Positions 7,323 through 15,933 of a DNA stretch of 42,989 bases are shown here, piece after piece. The stretch is from positions 1-42,989 of the IMG/VR virus record IMGVR_UViG_3300042868_004485. One strand, given 5' to 3'. Below the pieces are notes generated by a model. The model was not told the DNA's origin and did no database searches. It was given only the letters and a program-made list of their open reading frames with translations. Source of the DNA: a virus. The position numbers and the translations under genes are program-made. The first letter of the stretch is position 1; each line of letters opens with the position of its first letter.

Positions 7323-7347
7323 TTGGGGAGGTGTTACCCTCCCCATT
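7323..7347 (-). terminator. Hairpin after major capsid gene (attenuator or mRNA-stabilising stem)
   Basis: A perfect stem, TGGGGAGG pairing with CCTCCCCA across a six-base loop, lies between the capsid stop and the next gene. No U-run follows in the minus direction, so it is more likely a partial terminator or 3' stabiliser that lets capsid mRNA outnumber downstream message. Confidence 0.6.
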
Positions 7348-7350
7348 TCA

Positions 7351-8670
7351 CTAAGCAGATACCTTGTGAGCAATCAGCTTCCAGTTCTCTACTGGGCGTC
7401 CACCATGGCGGAATCGTCCAACGAGTCCAACCTTGTTGTTCTCAGCGTAGCGCTCAAGAAGAACCTGGATGGAGAGTCCAAGGCGATTGACCAAGTAGTA
7501 ACCAGACCAGTCACCAGAGATGACAGGATATGCGTTGGCTGCTACGTTAGGCATGAGTCCGCTGTACACAACAGGGTAGCCAAGAAGCGTGTCCACACGG
7601 CTACCAGCAAGACCGGAGTCTTGGTAACCATATGCAAACAGGTATCGAAGCTGTTGGTCTTTGAGTTTGTCAATAGTACGCTTCGTGCTGACACGGTTCA
7701 TAACAACACGGATGTTCTCGTTGTACTGTTCTGGCAGTGTGTCGATAAGATCAATAAGACCGTCGGCAGTCAGTGCAGAAGCAGAACCAGAGTTGACGAT
7801 ACGTGGTGCATCAGCCGTTCCGATTGCAGTCAGGATACCAAGTGGCTGGTTCACACCGGAACCACTAAGAATCATGCGATCACGCTCAAGAGCAATGGTC
7901 TCATCAAACTTGTCAGCAATCCATCCCTGAATGTCGATGGCCGAGTCTTCCAGCATGTTGCGGGTGATACGGCTTTTCATCATACCGGTGTAGACATCGA
8001 TACGAGTCTGACCAAAGAGGTCGGAGTCGTCTACAAGTCCTTCATCGGTTGCCGCTTGCTCACCGGTGTACGTGACACGGAAGCCAGTGGAGTAGATGTC
8101 GTTGCTGTCAACATAGTTGACCTTTGGCATCTCAACAGCATCACGGCTGGTAGAAAGCTGAGTAACGAGACCAGCAACACGGGTAGGTGTAGCCAAGCGG
8201 CTAACAACACGGTTGATGATTTCTGGTGTTACAAAGTAACCACCCTGTGGGTCAAGTCCAACTTCGAGGTCTTTACGAGCTGTTGCACCCATACCGGTAA
8301 TACCCTTACGAAGGTATTCATGGAATGCTTGCTTGTAACCATCACTGTTCATGTGTGACCAAACACTCTTGGTAAAGGTACCTTCACCAACTTGGTTCAC
8401 TTCCATGGCCTGACGGCTACGCTCTACGTCTGCATGACCAGCCTTAGCGTAATGGACGTTTCCAGGGATCTCGTTCGATGGCTCTGCGAACCACTTCTTC
8501 TCATCCTCTGCCGTCTTGATTGCTTCATACTGTGACTTGGCAACAACGATTGCATCGTTGATCGACTTAACCTTAGCCAGGTCGTCGCCACAGAAATCAG
8601 CCTTACCAAGAATCTGATCGCGTTCTGCCGACTTGGCTTTGATACCATCGACAATCTTGTTAAGATCCAT
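7351..8670 (-). CDS. Major capsid protein, HK97 fold
   Basis: This is a 439-residue protein. Residues 1 to about 120 are charged and helical (KSAERDQILGK, AIKTAEDEKKW), as expected of the delta/scaffold domain removed by the prohead protease. The mature part begins near PQGGYFVTPEIINRVV (about 141) and continues with LSTSRDAVEMPKV, ITRNMLEDSAIDIQGWIADKFDETIALERDRMILSGSGVNQPLGIL and a C-terminal YYLVNRLGLSIQVL, all typical of phage HK97-type capsid proteins. It has a strong AGGAGAG ribosome binding site. It is preceded by the protease/scaffold gene and followed by a stem-loop. Confidence 0.92.
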   Translation of the reverse strand: MDLNKIVDGIKAKSAERDQILGKADFCGDDLAKVKSINDAIVVAKSQYEAIKTAEDEKKWFAEPSNEIPGNVHYAKAGHADVERSRQAMEVNQVGEGTFTKSVWSHMNSDGYKQAFHEYLRKGITGMGATARKDLEVGLDPQGGYFVTPEIINRVVSRLATPTRVAGLVTQLSTSRDAVEMPKVNYVDSNDIYSTGFRVTYTGEQAATDEGLVDDSDLFGQTRIDVYTGMMKSRITRNMLEDSAIDIQGWIADKFDETIALERDRMILSGSGVNQPLGILTAIGTADAPRIVNSGSASALTADGLIDLIDTLPEQYNENIRVVMNRVSTKRTIDKLKDQQLRYLFAYGYQDSGLAGSRVDTLLGYPVVYSGLMPNVAANAYPVISGDWSGYYLVNRLGLSIQVLLERYAENNKVGLVGRFRHGGRPVENWKLIAHKVSA

Positions 8671-8681
8671 TTGATCTCTCC

Positions 8682-10058
8682 TTACTTGATTGATAGCTCA
8701 AAGATTGTGTTATCTAACTCAGCACTAGCCTTCAGAGCTTCCACCAATGCTGACTGTGATTCGGCTTTCGCGACATCCCGCTGCTTCCAGCCTTGTGATG
8801 CAATTATTTTTGCATCACTCTTCGAGAAACGCCCACTAGTGTGTAGCCACTTCTCAAAATCCCTGACCGTTGTCAAATCCACAGACTTGACTTGAGCCAT
8901 AAAGTCATCACCCATCGCATCAATATGCGAGACGAGAACCTTTGCTTTATCGGCAAACTCATCGAGTGCTTCACCGACCATCTCTGGTTCATCTGGGTTA
9001 CCAGCAATATACGACATTAGACGACCGAATAAAAGTTGAAGACCGTATAAAGACATCTCATCGTCAATACTACCGAGCATTCCGGTGTCTTCTTCTTCCT
9101 CTCCCATTTCGTCTTCTGGAATGCCTTCTTCTTCTTCTTCGTCTTCCATTTCGACTTTATGAGACATCTTCTCTTCTTCGTCGTCGTCTTCCATGTCGTC
9201 TGGATCATATGGACCATACATAGACTTGTTTTTCAGGATAGTAGTACGACATCGTTTGGCAAAAGCAAAACCTGGGTCACCGCCCCAAGCATCCCAAGCA
9301 ACTCTGCCTGGTGATGGAAAGCCGTCTTCACCACTACTAAATCCCTTGGCCTTCTTATCTACTTCATGCCTAGAGAAGAAGCTGTACATGCGCATGACAG
9401 TATCAGCTGAAAGAGATTCACCCTTTACAATCTGATTAGCACGCGCCCAACCTACTGCGGTTGCACCATCGTGTCCATCTTCACGCCAAGCAATAGCACG
9501 CTTTGCAGCAGCCTTCATAGCAGATGTAGGCTTGAACGTCTTCTCTTCTTTAATCATAGGCTCCATCAACGATTTCACCGGCATAACAGAGTTACGTGGT
9601 TCAGCTGGACATGGAGTCAGACTTGCTTCAGCGATAGGCCAGGAAAGAATCTGTTTACGATCAGCGCTCTTCTTAGAGTAAGCAACAAGATGAGGCGCCG
9701 CACCACTACTTAGGCCAAGTCTACCTTCCCTAAGTAGTTGGTTGACCTTAGCCATGTAACGGTTGCTGATGTCAATCTGTCCTTCATAGAACAAGCCGGC
9801 ATCGTCCATCTTTACCTTGCCGCGACCGATGACTTGATTACCAAAGACCTCAGTAAAACCATGACCGTAGTAGAGGTTCAAGTCAAACTCATCACCACTC
9901 TTGAGGGGACGCCCAAAATCGGTAGCAGCAGTAAAGTATTCGCCAGTCGTGTCATTAGCACTGCCTTGATTATCAAAGCGCACTAAGTAACCTGAAAAGC
10001 GTCCATCGGCAGATGCTTTTACTGCATCGCCTATCCAGCACAAGACTTCGTTATTCAT
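8682..10058 (-). CDS. Head maturation (prohead) protease with C-terminal scaffold-like extension
   Basis: This is a 458-residue protein. Residues 1-150 form a prohead serine protease domain: the probable catalytic His is in LYYGHG (about 66), Ser in RLGLSSGAAPH (117/118), and the following ILSWPIAEASLTPCPAEPRN is family-typical. Residues about 180-280 hold a second conserved module (AMKAAAKRAIAWR, SFFSRHEVDKKAKGF, GFPSPGRVAWDAWGGDPG) seen in many phage head-region proteins but of unknown role. Then comes a very acidic stretch (runs of D/E, about 296-335) and a helical tail, probably scaffold. ATGA overlap with the portal gene. It cleaves capsid delta domains inside the prohead. Confidence 0.8.
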   Translation of the reverse strand: MNNEVLCWIGDAVKASADGRFSGYLVRFDNQGSANDTTGEYFTAATDFGRPLKSGDEFDLNLYYGHGFTEVFGNQVIGRGKVKMDDAGLFYEGQIDISNRYMAKVNQLLREGRLGLSSGAAPHLVAYSKKSADRKQILSWPIAEASLTPCPAEPRNSVMPVKSLMEPMIKEEKTFKPTSAMKAAAKRAIAWREDGHDGATAVGWARANQIVKGESLSADTVMRMYSFFSRHEVDKKAKGFSSGEDGFPSPGRVAWDAWGGDPGFAFAKRCRTTILKNKSMYGPYDPDDMEDDDEEEKMSHKVEMEDEEEEEGIPEDEMGEEEEDTGMLGSIDDEMSLYGLQLLFGRLMSYIAGNPDEPEMVGEALDEFADKAKVLVSHIDAMGDDFMAQVKSVDLTTVRDFEKWLHTSGRFSKSDAKIIASQGWKQRDVAKAESQSALVEALKASAELDNTIFELSIK

Positions 10059-11494
10059 CTGCTTGATCCACCAACCTTTTCCAAGTCCGAAGGGGACGGA
10101 ATGTGTATCTCTTCACTAGCCTGTTGCCTACGTGATATATCCTCACCTCTAGGCTTTGTAGTCGCTAATGATGGGGTAACAACAGGTGCTTCTGTAGTTG
10201 CCAAGTAATCGGTACGAGCATCCACACTTTCAATGTCAGCTTGCATTGCTTCATGGAAGGACAACTCACGGCCAACTTCCTCACGTGCTTCGTCAACAGT
10301 AATGATTCCAGCAAGCACATCTGCTCTTGCTTCACGCCTAGAATCAAGCACATCAGACTTAAGCTCAAGGATACCTGACGTATCGTAGAACACCCATAAG
10401 TCTTCGCTGTCTGGGTACGTGCGCAACACCTTACGGGTCAACTCATAAGCAAACATCTTCATGAATGGGAGAATCCCACCACGCCATGACTGCTTAATAG
10501 ACTCCTGCTTGTTGTTGAACGTAGCACGCTGAACACCTGTCCAAAGACCAAGCGCCAACGGATCAAGACCAAGCGATGCAGGAATACGTGTTTCTGGCAT
10601 AGAACGAACATCGTTTAGCGCCATCTCATCCGGTTTGAATCCAAGTTGATGCATGTCAAGAGCACCAGGAATAAACCTAGGCTTACCCGGCTCACGAGAC
10701 ATCTTCTCTTGCAAGCGACGCGTCATGTTGTCAGCTTGCTCTGGAGTCATTGGGGCAGCCTGTTCGCCACCCTCCATCTTTAGAATCTTAGGAGTAAAGA
10801 CCACCGGAGGTACACCACCGGAGGAAGCGAGTCCAGCACTAAAGTCACTATATGAGTTATCTGTAATGATTTCTCTATACAAAGCTGCGAGAGGTGACAC
10901 ACCCTGTAAAGGTAAACGTTCATCGATTCCATACTTTATGTGGACGACGTCTTCCTTCATCAGCTTCATGTTGTTCCCAAAAGGGGAATACTCATAATGC
11001 TCAAGGTAACCATCGTCATTTGGGATAGGACGAATCCATCGTGCAGGAATCCACAATAGCCGAATAGGAGTACCTTCACGGTCACGAGTTACATAGATGT
11101 AGCCGTTACCCTTGCGGATCACATCAGTAATCACTGCCCAGATAAGTTGTGTTCCACCGTAATGGTCGTTAGGAAACTCAATAAGGTTTTCCAAAGGATG
11201 CTGTTTTTCAAGCCCTTTGTAGTTAACACCATCACGAGTGCCAACGGAAACAGGTGCTTGTTGCCAAGAAGTAGCAATGAAGTTTATACAGATGCTAACA
11301 ATAGCATTGTCGCGTCCTTCATTGGCTTGGGCTGGATCAAGTGTCCGGTAAGGACTAAGTAAGTCTGAGAATGACTGAAAGCCAGTGATGAACTGACCGT
11401 AGGCATATCGTGGCAAAGGCGTATCATCGCCAATGGACAACTCATTGTTTTTCTTGATACCGAGTCTATGTAATGCTTTATCCCAGAATGCCAT
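10055..11494 (-). CDS. Portal protein, HK97 family
   Basis: This 479-residue protein has the HK97-type portal layout: N-terminal AIVSICINFIATSWQQAPV, then LPGN-like HPLENLIEFPNDHYGGTQLIWAVITDVIRKGNGYIYV, IRLLWIPARWIRPI, DVVHIKYG, SPLAALYREI, and the C-terminal TGVQRATFNNKQESIKQSWRGGILPFMKMF with LTRKVLRTYPDSEDLWVFYDTS. It forms the dodecameric ring through which the terminase pumps DNA. It is preceded by an 80-base gap with a TATACT -10-like element and a GAGGCGG ribosome binding site. Its tail overlaps the protease gene by 4 bases. Confidence 0.92.
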   Translation of the reverse strand: MAFWDKALHRLGIKKNNELSIGDDTPLPRYAYGQFITGFQSFSDLLSPYRTLDPAQANEGRDNAIVSICINFIATSWQQAPVSVGTRDGVNYKGLEKQHPLENLIEFPNDHYGGTQLIWAVITDVIRKGNGYIYVTRDREGTPIRLLWIPARWIRPIPNDDGYLEHYEYSPFGNNMKLMKEDVVHIKYGIDERLPLQGVSPLAALYREIITDNSYSDFSAGLASSGGVPPVVFTPKILKMEGGEQAAPMTPEQADNMTRRLQEKMSREPGKPRFIPGALDMHQLGFKPDEMALNDVRSMPETRIPASLGLDPLALGLWTGVQRATFNNKQESIKQSWRGGILPFMKMFAYELTRKVLRTYPDSEDLWVFYDTSGILELKSDVLDSRREARADVLAGIITVDEAREEVGRELSFHEAMQADIESVDARTDYLATTEAPVVTPSLATTKPRGEDISRRQQASEEIHIPSPSDLEKVGGSSR

Positions 11495-11574
11495 GCCGCC
11501 TCACTAAAAAGTATACAGACCTATACAAAAGCCAATAGTAAATAAGGTAATCAACGTCAAGTCTATACACTTGC
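11495..11574 (-). promoter_or_regulatory. Probable promoter upstream of portal gene
   Basis: The gap between the large terminase stop and the portal start is AT-rich. It contains TATACT (11510-11515, minus strand), placed so that the transcript would begin about 8 bases before the portal start. The GTATA word recurs three times (GTATAGACTT, GTATAGGTCT, GTATACTT). No good -35 was found, so an activator or phage-specific factor may be needed. Confidence 0.4.
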
Positions 11575-13044
11575 TCAGAATACATCCCAATTCACACTAA
11601 CTTGCCTCTTTGTGGTTTCTTCAGCGAGCGTTGTGAATGCATCAGCCAAGGCGTCCACCATGTCATCGTGCCTTCCGTTAGGAAACATCTTCAATTCATC
11701 GACCAAGATACTATTCCATTCAGCCTTAATCATTCTGAAATGACCTTGGTTTACCTGTGAGGACATAGGGTCTGCTCTAATTGTTTTATCACCTGAGATA
11801 GCCTTGAACCGTAGTCTATGCCCAGACAACATACGAGTGATACTGGCAACAAGTGATTTACCTGCCGCTCCTGGGTCTTGTGGAAACCTTTGGATGGTCT
11901 CTTCCATGCCATCAACCATACACGTGACGCGTATCATCTCGTCACGCTCGTTGGTTGCTAACTGCTTACGGACTACATCTAAGATCCAGTAGTTGCCATC
12001 CTCACCAAGACCAACCAATACACCAACAGTAAAGTCACCCTTGCCCTTGGTAGATGCCAAGTCCCAACCACGTACCTGGGCTTTCATCTCTGGAGGATTA
12101 CCTTCAAGGATGTTGTCCGCAAGTATCATGTTTCCTTGTTGTGTTGACGGTCGCTGTTGATACTGACTATTCCAAACGCGCTCACTTACAGCAGATCGCA
12201 AGCCGGCTAACTCTTTGACGTCGTACCGTTCTGGCCACAACGCTTCACCGTACTTACGACCTAGTGGATCAACACCGTCTGTTGTGTCAGGTTCCGCCGT
12301 TGCTGAGAAGCTTACAATCTTCCATTGCTCACCAGCATGTTTCATCTCTTCAATAAGGCGCCCAGCCAAATCATCCTCATGCCATCTGGTCATAATTAGG
12401 ATAATGCGTCCACCAGGCTCAAGTCGTGTACGAAGCTTAGACTGATACCAACGCCATAGACTCTCACGTCTATCTTCTGTCCAGACTGCTTCTTCATCTG
12501 CTACCGGGTCGTCAATAAGGATTAGATCTGCTCCACGTCCGGTAATACCACCACCAACACCAGCGGCCCTGTACGTGGCTCTGTGCGCCCACAGGAGTGC
12601 CCACGTCTGTGCATTACGCTGGTCGGTGGCTAACTGACAATCAGGGAACACCGCAGCAAAGTCACGGTTACTCTGGATGGTGTCACGAACACTACGACTA
12701 AACTGTTCTGCTAGGTCGTTAGAGTACGAACAGTGAATGATGGTGCGTCGCGGATCTCTTCCAAGGAACCATGCAGGAAACTTCTCAGAGACTGTAGAAG
12801 ACTTCCAGTGTCTAGGCGGCATGAAGACCATAAGTCTATCGACGTGCCCACTCTCGACCAACTCAAGTTCCTTGGCAAGTATCTTCAGATGCCTAGCCTT
12901 ATACTGCTCGGCAGCTTTTCGGTCAATGAACCCTGCAAACTCTGTAAGGCTGATGCGTGCTGCATTGACTTTCTTGTCATAGGCACGTTTTGCTGCTTCC
13001 GCCATCAATGCAGATGTCGCGGCAGACTCTTGGATTTTATTCAA
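11575..13044 (-). CDS. Terminase large subunit
   Basis: This 489-residue packaging motor has an N-terminal ATPase with Walker A-like MPPRHWKSS (about 75-83), Walker B LILIDDP (about 174-180) and a coupling region IILIMTRWHEDD. The C-terminal RNase H-like nuclease has VRGWDLAST (D328), RFPQDPGAAGKS (D390) and NGRHDDMVDALADAF (D460/461, D464). The Walker A carries Trp where many relatives have Gly (PPRHGKS). The nuclease cuts concatemers and the ATPase fills the prohead. It overlaps the small subunit gene by 8 bases. Confidence 0.95.
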   Translation of the reverse strand: MNKIQESAATSALMAEAAKRAYDKKVNAARISLTEFAGFIDRKAAEQYKARHLKILAKELELVESGHVDRLMVFMPPRHWKSSTVSEKFPAWFLGRDPRRTIIHCSYSNDLAEQFSRSVRDTIQSNRDFAAVFPDCQLATDQRNAQTWALLWAHRATYRAAGVGGGITGRGADLILIDDPVADEEAVWTEDRRESLWRWYQSKLRTRLEPGGRIILIMTRWHEDDLAGRLIEEMKHAGEQWKIVSFSATAEPDTTDGVDPLGRKYGEALWPERYDVKELAGLRSAVSERVWNSQYQQRPSTQQGNMILADNILEGNPPEMKAQVRGWDLASTKGKGDFTVGVLVGLGEDGNYWILDVVRKQLATNERDEMIRVTCMVDGMEETIQRFPQDPGAAGKSLVASITRMLSGHRLRFKAISGDKTIRADPMSSQVNQGHFRMIKAEWNSILVDELKMFPNGRHDDMVDALADAFTTLAEETTKRQVSVNWDVF

Positions 13045-13564
13045 CTACTACTGCTTCCTCGATGACGTCTACCTCATCAGGTTTTGCCGCAATAAGATGC
13101 GCTTCAGCAAGAATCTCTTCTTGTGATAATCCATACTGCTCTGCAAGTACACGCCATGAGCCAGATGGGCCAATGCCAACATTCTCTGTGTTCTCACCCG
13201 CAAGAAGTAACCTAAGCTTGACCATCTTCTGTAGGTCATCGACAGTATCCAGCCGGATCTCACCACGAGTGAGATTTTGCTTCCACTGTTCAATCGTTTC
13301 GTCAATGATGTCAATATACGCAGCTTTAGCAACGGCAACAGATGCAACAGAAGACCGACTTAATTGAGCAGACACCTCAGCATCACGCTGAAGTGTCCTT
13401 GTTTCCCAACTGAAGTTACGTCGCCAACTGCGTACTGTCTGTACTGACACATGGTGCTTTTCAGATACCTTTTGAAGGTTCCTGTCTCTAGTGTCACCGA
13501 GACTGTAGTACGTTTCGAATGCTTCACGCTGAAGCAGGTTTTCGTTGGCAATGTGCTTAGACAT
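13037..13564 (-). CDS. Terminase small subunit
   Basis: This 175-residue protein has an N-terminal helix-turn-helix (NLQKVSEKHHVSVQTVRSWRRNFSWETRTLQRDAEVS), the DNA-recognition part of small terminases. A central helical oligomerisation region (AAYIDIIDETIEQWKQNLTRGEIRLDTVDDLQKMVKLRLLLAGE) and an acidic C-terminus follow. It sits just before the large subunit with an 8-base overlap, and its ATG overlaps the SSB stop (TTAATG). It recognises the packaging start site; no pac/cos site could be read from sequence. Confidence 0.85.
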   Translation of the reverse strand: MSKHIANENLLQREAFETYYSLGDTRDRNLQKVSEKHHVSVQTVRSWRRNFSWETRTLQRDAEVSAQLSRSSVASVAVAKAAYIDIIDETIEQWKQNLTRGEIRLDTVDDLQKMVKLRLLLAGENTENVGIGPSGSWRVLAEQYGLSQEEILAEAHLIAAKPDEVDVIEEAVVVE

Positions 13565-13941
13565 TAAGCGAACGGATCCTCAATGTCCGAGATGTTTACC
13601 GCTGGAGCGCCAGGCTCCGCATCACGTGTACCCTTTGTTAGCGGTGATACGTTAGCGACAACAATGTTGGTAAAGCGCTTTTGTGAACCATCCATTGCAG
13701 TAACGACATTGATTTCAATGCGTCCTGTAACTGCAACCAAACGTCCCTTTTCAAGATACTTACCTACGAATTCTGCTGTCTTACCCCATGCGACACAATC
13801 AAAGAAGTCAGTGGACTTCTCCTTGTCCTTCATGTAAGGACGATCTACAGCTACTGCAAAGTTGCATCTTGGCGTTGCTCCTGTCCCTACATAGGACGGG
13901 TCACGCGTTATTCTCCCCACTAGTGCTACTTGATTCATCAT
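13564..13941 (-). CDS. ssb: Single-stranded DNA-binding protein
   Basis: This 125-residue protein has an OB fold of the bacterial SSB type: NQVALVGRITRDPSYVGTGATPRCNFAVAVDRP, DFFDCVAWGKTAEFVGKYLEKGRLVAVTGRIEI and FTNIVVANVSPL. The C-terminal acidic tip is SDIEDPFA, close to but not the canonical DDIPF, so contact with host partner proteins may differ. It protects single strands during replication and recombination with the ERF annealing protein. It overlaps the DUF3310-like gene upstream. Confidence 0.93.
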   Translation of the reverse strand: MMNQVALVGRITRDPSYVGTGATPRCNFAVAVDRPYMKDKEKSTDFFDCVAWGKTAEFVGKYLEKGRLVAVTGRIEINVVTAMDGSQKRFTNIVVANVSPLTKGTRDAEPGAPAVNISDIEDPFA

Positions 13942-14191
13942 CTAATTCCACTAACTCTTTCAGCCGCCAAACGGCTTTCTTGATTTCTTCAGCCGCATCA
14001 TCACATCCAGTAAATTCCTTGGCTAAATACCAAATCGCCTTAGCCAAGTCCCCGTGATAAGTGCAACCGTCTTTTTGTCCACGGCGTTGGATGTACTTGA
14101 TTGCCGTAAACAGATACCTGCTCAATCCCCAAGAATCCGCTACGTCGGTTGGACGTAGCGAATACTTTTCGTAGTGACTGTTATCCTTCAC
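13901..14191 (-). CDS. DUF3310-like protein
   Basis: This is a 96-residue protein. The core HYEKYSLRPTDVADSWGLSRYLFTAIKYIQRRGQK followed by GDLAKAIWYLAKEF matches the DUF3310 pattern (N/T-A-x-KYIxRxGxK, then DLxKAIWYLxxE). Members are small phage proteins near nucleotide-metabolism or replication genes; their biochemical role is not established. The GTG start lies inside the 3' end of the upstream gene, and the stop overlaps ssb by 41 bases. Confidence 0.75.
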   Translation of the reverse strand: MKDNSHYEKYSLRPTDVADSWGLSRYLFTAIKYIQRRGQKDGCTYHGDLAKAIWYLAKEFTGCDDAAEEIKKAVWRLKELVELDDESSSTSGENNA

Positions 14192-14501
14192 TAGGAGTAG
14201 AAACCTTAGCCTTGCGTGGCTTAGGCACTTGAGGAATGTTCTCGTCTACAGGAGGAACCGCATCAATGTCAAACTCATGCACGGTTGTATGTGTTCCAGT
14301 AGCGTTCAGCTTTGTAAAGACCCAATCCTGAGCTTCTGACAACTTGGTAAATACTTCTTGACCAGCGTTTGTCTCATCGTAAACGTTGGCTACGAACGAT
14401 GAAGGGGAAATATGTACAATAGCCTTCATCTCTGATCCTACAAACAGACGAACAATGCGTTCAGCACCGTTGACTGTGTCAAACTGCCACACGGGTTCCA
14501 T
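14181..14501 (-). CDS. Hypothetical protein, first gene of leftward operon
   Basis: This 106-residue protein starts at ATG (MEPVWQFDTVNG) behind GGAGAAAGC; an upstream in-frame extension is discarded because it would cross the divergent promoter. The N-terminal two thirds look like small alternating strands (AERIVRLFVGSEMKAIVHISPSSFVANVYDE), then a helix (FTKLSEAQDWVFTKLNA) and a Pro/Lys-rich tail. It leads the ssb-terminase transcription unit. The family is not recognised. Confidence 0.65.
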   Translation of the reverse strand: MEPVWQFDTVNGAERIVRLFVGSEMKAIVHISPSSFVANVYDETNAGQEVFTKLSEAQDWVFTKLNATGTHTTVHEFDIDAVPPVDENIPQVPKPRKAKVSTPSEG

Positions 14502-14577
14502 GTGCTTTCTCCTAGTAACCGAGGTTGTTTTACTATACACTTTACGCATGCGTGACGCAAAAATAAGTAAACAACCT
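14502..14577. promoter_or_regulatory. Divergent promoter with inverted repeat
   Basis: This stretch separates the leftward terminase operon from the rightward block. The plus strand has TATACA at 14534-14539, eight bases before the ATG at 14548, which implies a nearly leaderless message. A near-perfect inverted repeat flanks it: AGGTTGTTTTACT (14522-14534) and AGTAAACAACCT (14566-14577), with one extra T in the left arm. A second dyad, ACGCATGCGT (14544-14553), sits over the start codon. These are plausible operators for a phage regulator controlling both directions. Confidence 0.5.
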
Positions 14578-15075
14578 AGTCTGCACGGGTACACAGCTAC
14601 TCAACCTATCTGCATGACTAAGGATATTACAGGGGCCGAAGATGACTTCGGAATATGGCCCAAGGAATACAAAACAGACGCGTACGTCAAAACATGTATC
14701 CGGCTTCCTGAGAGTCTGTTCGTAATGATAAAAGACCAAGGATTACACAAGTCAATCAGGCGCCTTATCCTGATTGCTAATCCTTTGTATGCTCATCACC
14801 TGATTACCCTAAATCCGTTGACTCAATTGAATAGAGTGCAGTTGCGTCAGGTTAGAGATGAAGCGCTAGCACTACAGTGCATGTCACTGATGATAGAAGC
14901 AAACCTACCTATGATGCGTGAGAACCTTAGCAAGACTATTGCAATGGCAGATCACATAGCAGATCAGCGGGATAACGAGCGGAAGCGGTTGCTACGTGAA
15001 GGGCGCCGGCAGCGTTTACTTGACTTACGGGCAAAAGGCAAACTGAATATACGAGGACGGACCAAGTCTCAATAA
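14548..15075 (+). CDS. Ribbon-helix-helix-like DNA-binding protein
   Basis: This 175-residue protein is counted from MRDAKISKQ; a second possible start is M at 14614. The stretch YVKTCIRLPESLFVMIKDQGLHKSIRRLIL resembles a ribbon-helix-helix module (strand, helix, turn, helix). The C-terminal half is a long amphipathic helix ending in a strongly basic region (DNERKRLLREGRRQRLLDLRAKGK). No Shine-Dalgarno is visible at either start, but a -10-like TATACA lies 8 bases before the first ATG. As first gene of the rightward block beside an inverted repeat, an autoregulatory role is plausible. Confidence 0.6.
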   Translation: MRDAKISKQPSLHGYTATQPICMTKDITGAEDDFGIWPKEYKTDAYVKTCIRLPESLFVMIKDQGLHKSIRRLILIANPLYAHHLITLNPLTQLNRVQLRQVRDEALALQCMSLMIEANLPMMRENLSKTIAMADHIADQRDNERKRLLREGRRQRLLDLRAKGKLNIRGRTKSQ

Positions 15076-15119
15076 ACAATATGCCCACGAATAAAACAAA
15101 TAAAACACAGGAGATAAAC

Positions 15120-15659
15120 ATGTCTAATAGACCTATCGCAATGCGAGCTATAGAGAACGCACGGCTAAACGTTGGTGTAAAAGAAGAAGGTAATAACGCG
15201 GGAGCCGCTGTCGAATCATACCTAGCATCGTGCAATCCATCTCTTCCTCCTGGCAATCCCTGGTGTGTTGCTGTTGTACGGTTTCGGCTGAAGCAAGCCG
15301 CAACACAACTAGGACTTACCTACGATGTGTCAATGCCGCGAACAGCGTATACACCTGACTACGTGCGATGGGCACAGAAGACAGGTAACTGGGTAAGCTT
15401 GACCGAAGCAAAGAACATGCCATTCAAAGTACGTCAAGGAGACTTGGTCTGCTTCTGGTTTTCTGCATTAAACAGGCATGCACATATGGGTGTCGTGGAT
15501 CGTCTTCGAGAAGATGGAACCGGGGTACTGACTATTGAAGGTAATACCTGTCCAGAAAACTTCTATGGCGATGAACGAGACGGCGACGGCTACTATCCAA
15601 AGGTGCGTGACTGGAGTGAGTTAGGTGTTCGTGGCGGATTCATCAAGTTAGATTTCTAA
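15120..15659 (+). CDS. CHAP-type endolysin
   Basis: This 179-residue protein is counted from MSNRPIAM because of the strong AGGAG seven bases upstream; the ATG at 15081 lacks one. The layout is of a CHAP/NlpC-like amidase or endopeptidase: catalytic Cys in GNPWCVAVVRF (C49), His in RHAHMGVVDR (H120 or H122) and a following acidic/amide residue in TIEGNT. There is no signal peptide or cell-wall-binding domain, so it needs a holin to reach the wall. Holin-like genes are about 10 kb away on the other strand. A virion-associated hydrolase is the alternative. Confidence 0.7.
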   Translation: MSNRPIAMRAIENARLNVGVKEEGNNAGAAVESYLASCNPSLPPGNPWCVAVVRFRLKQAATQLGLTYDVSMPRTAYTPDYVRWAQKTGNWVSLTEAKNMPFKVRQGDLVCFWFSALNRHAHMGVVDRLREDGTGVLTIEGNTCPENFYGDERDGDGYYPKVRDWSELGVRGGFIKLDF

Positions 15660-15720
15660 CATTGCGTTATTTCATAACACTGTTGTATGATTCCGTATCG
15701 TTTCTTTTAGGGGAAAACAT

Positions 15721-15933
15721 ATGAACAACCACGACAAACGCGCACAGGAGCTGCTTGAGTTAATCATTGCAGCTTCTTGTGAAGCAAAGTACCTGCGCTT
15801 CCATGGCCGCATAAACTCACGTATTGAAATGGAGTTAGATGATGCGGCTGGACTACTTAGGGTAGACACCGCAAACATCGCAAAAGAACAGAAAGATAAA
15901 CCATCCTTTCTCAGGAAGTTTGGTTTTCGCTAA
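15721..15933 (+). CDS. Small hypothetical protein before cytosine methyltransferase
   Basis: This 70-residue, mostly helical and charged protein (KRAQELLELIIAASCEAKYLRF, IEMELDDAAGLLRV) is preceded by AGGGGAAAACAT. Its TAA overlaps the ATG of the methyltransferase (TAATG), so the two are translationally coupled. It has no recognised domain; an accessory role for the methyltransferase is possible but unproven. Confidence 0.6.
   Translation: MNNHDKRAQELLELIIAASCEAKYLRFHGRINSRIEMELDDAAGLLRVDTANIAKEQKDKPSFLRKFGFR

Noticed and set aside
7270-8358. 362-codon plus-strand frame opposite the capsid gene
   Set aside because: It is a shadow of the strongly supported capsid gene; its composition is an antisense artefact with no domain.
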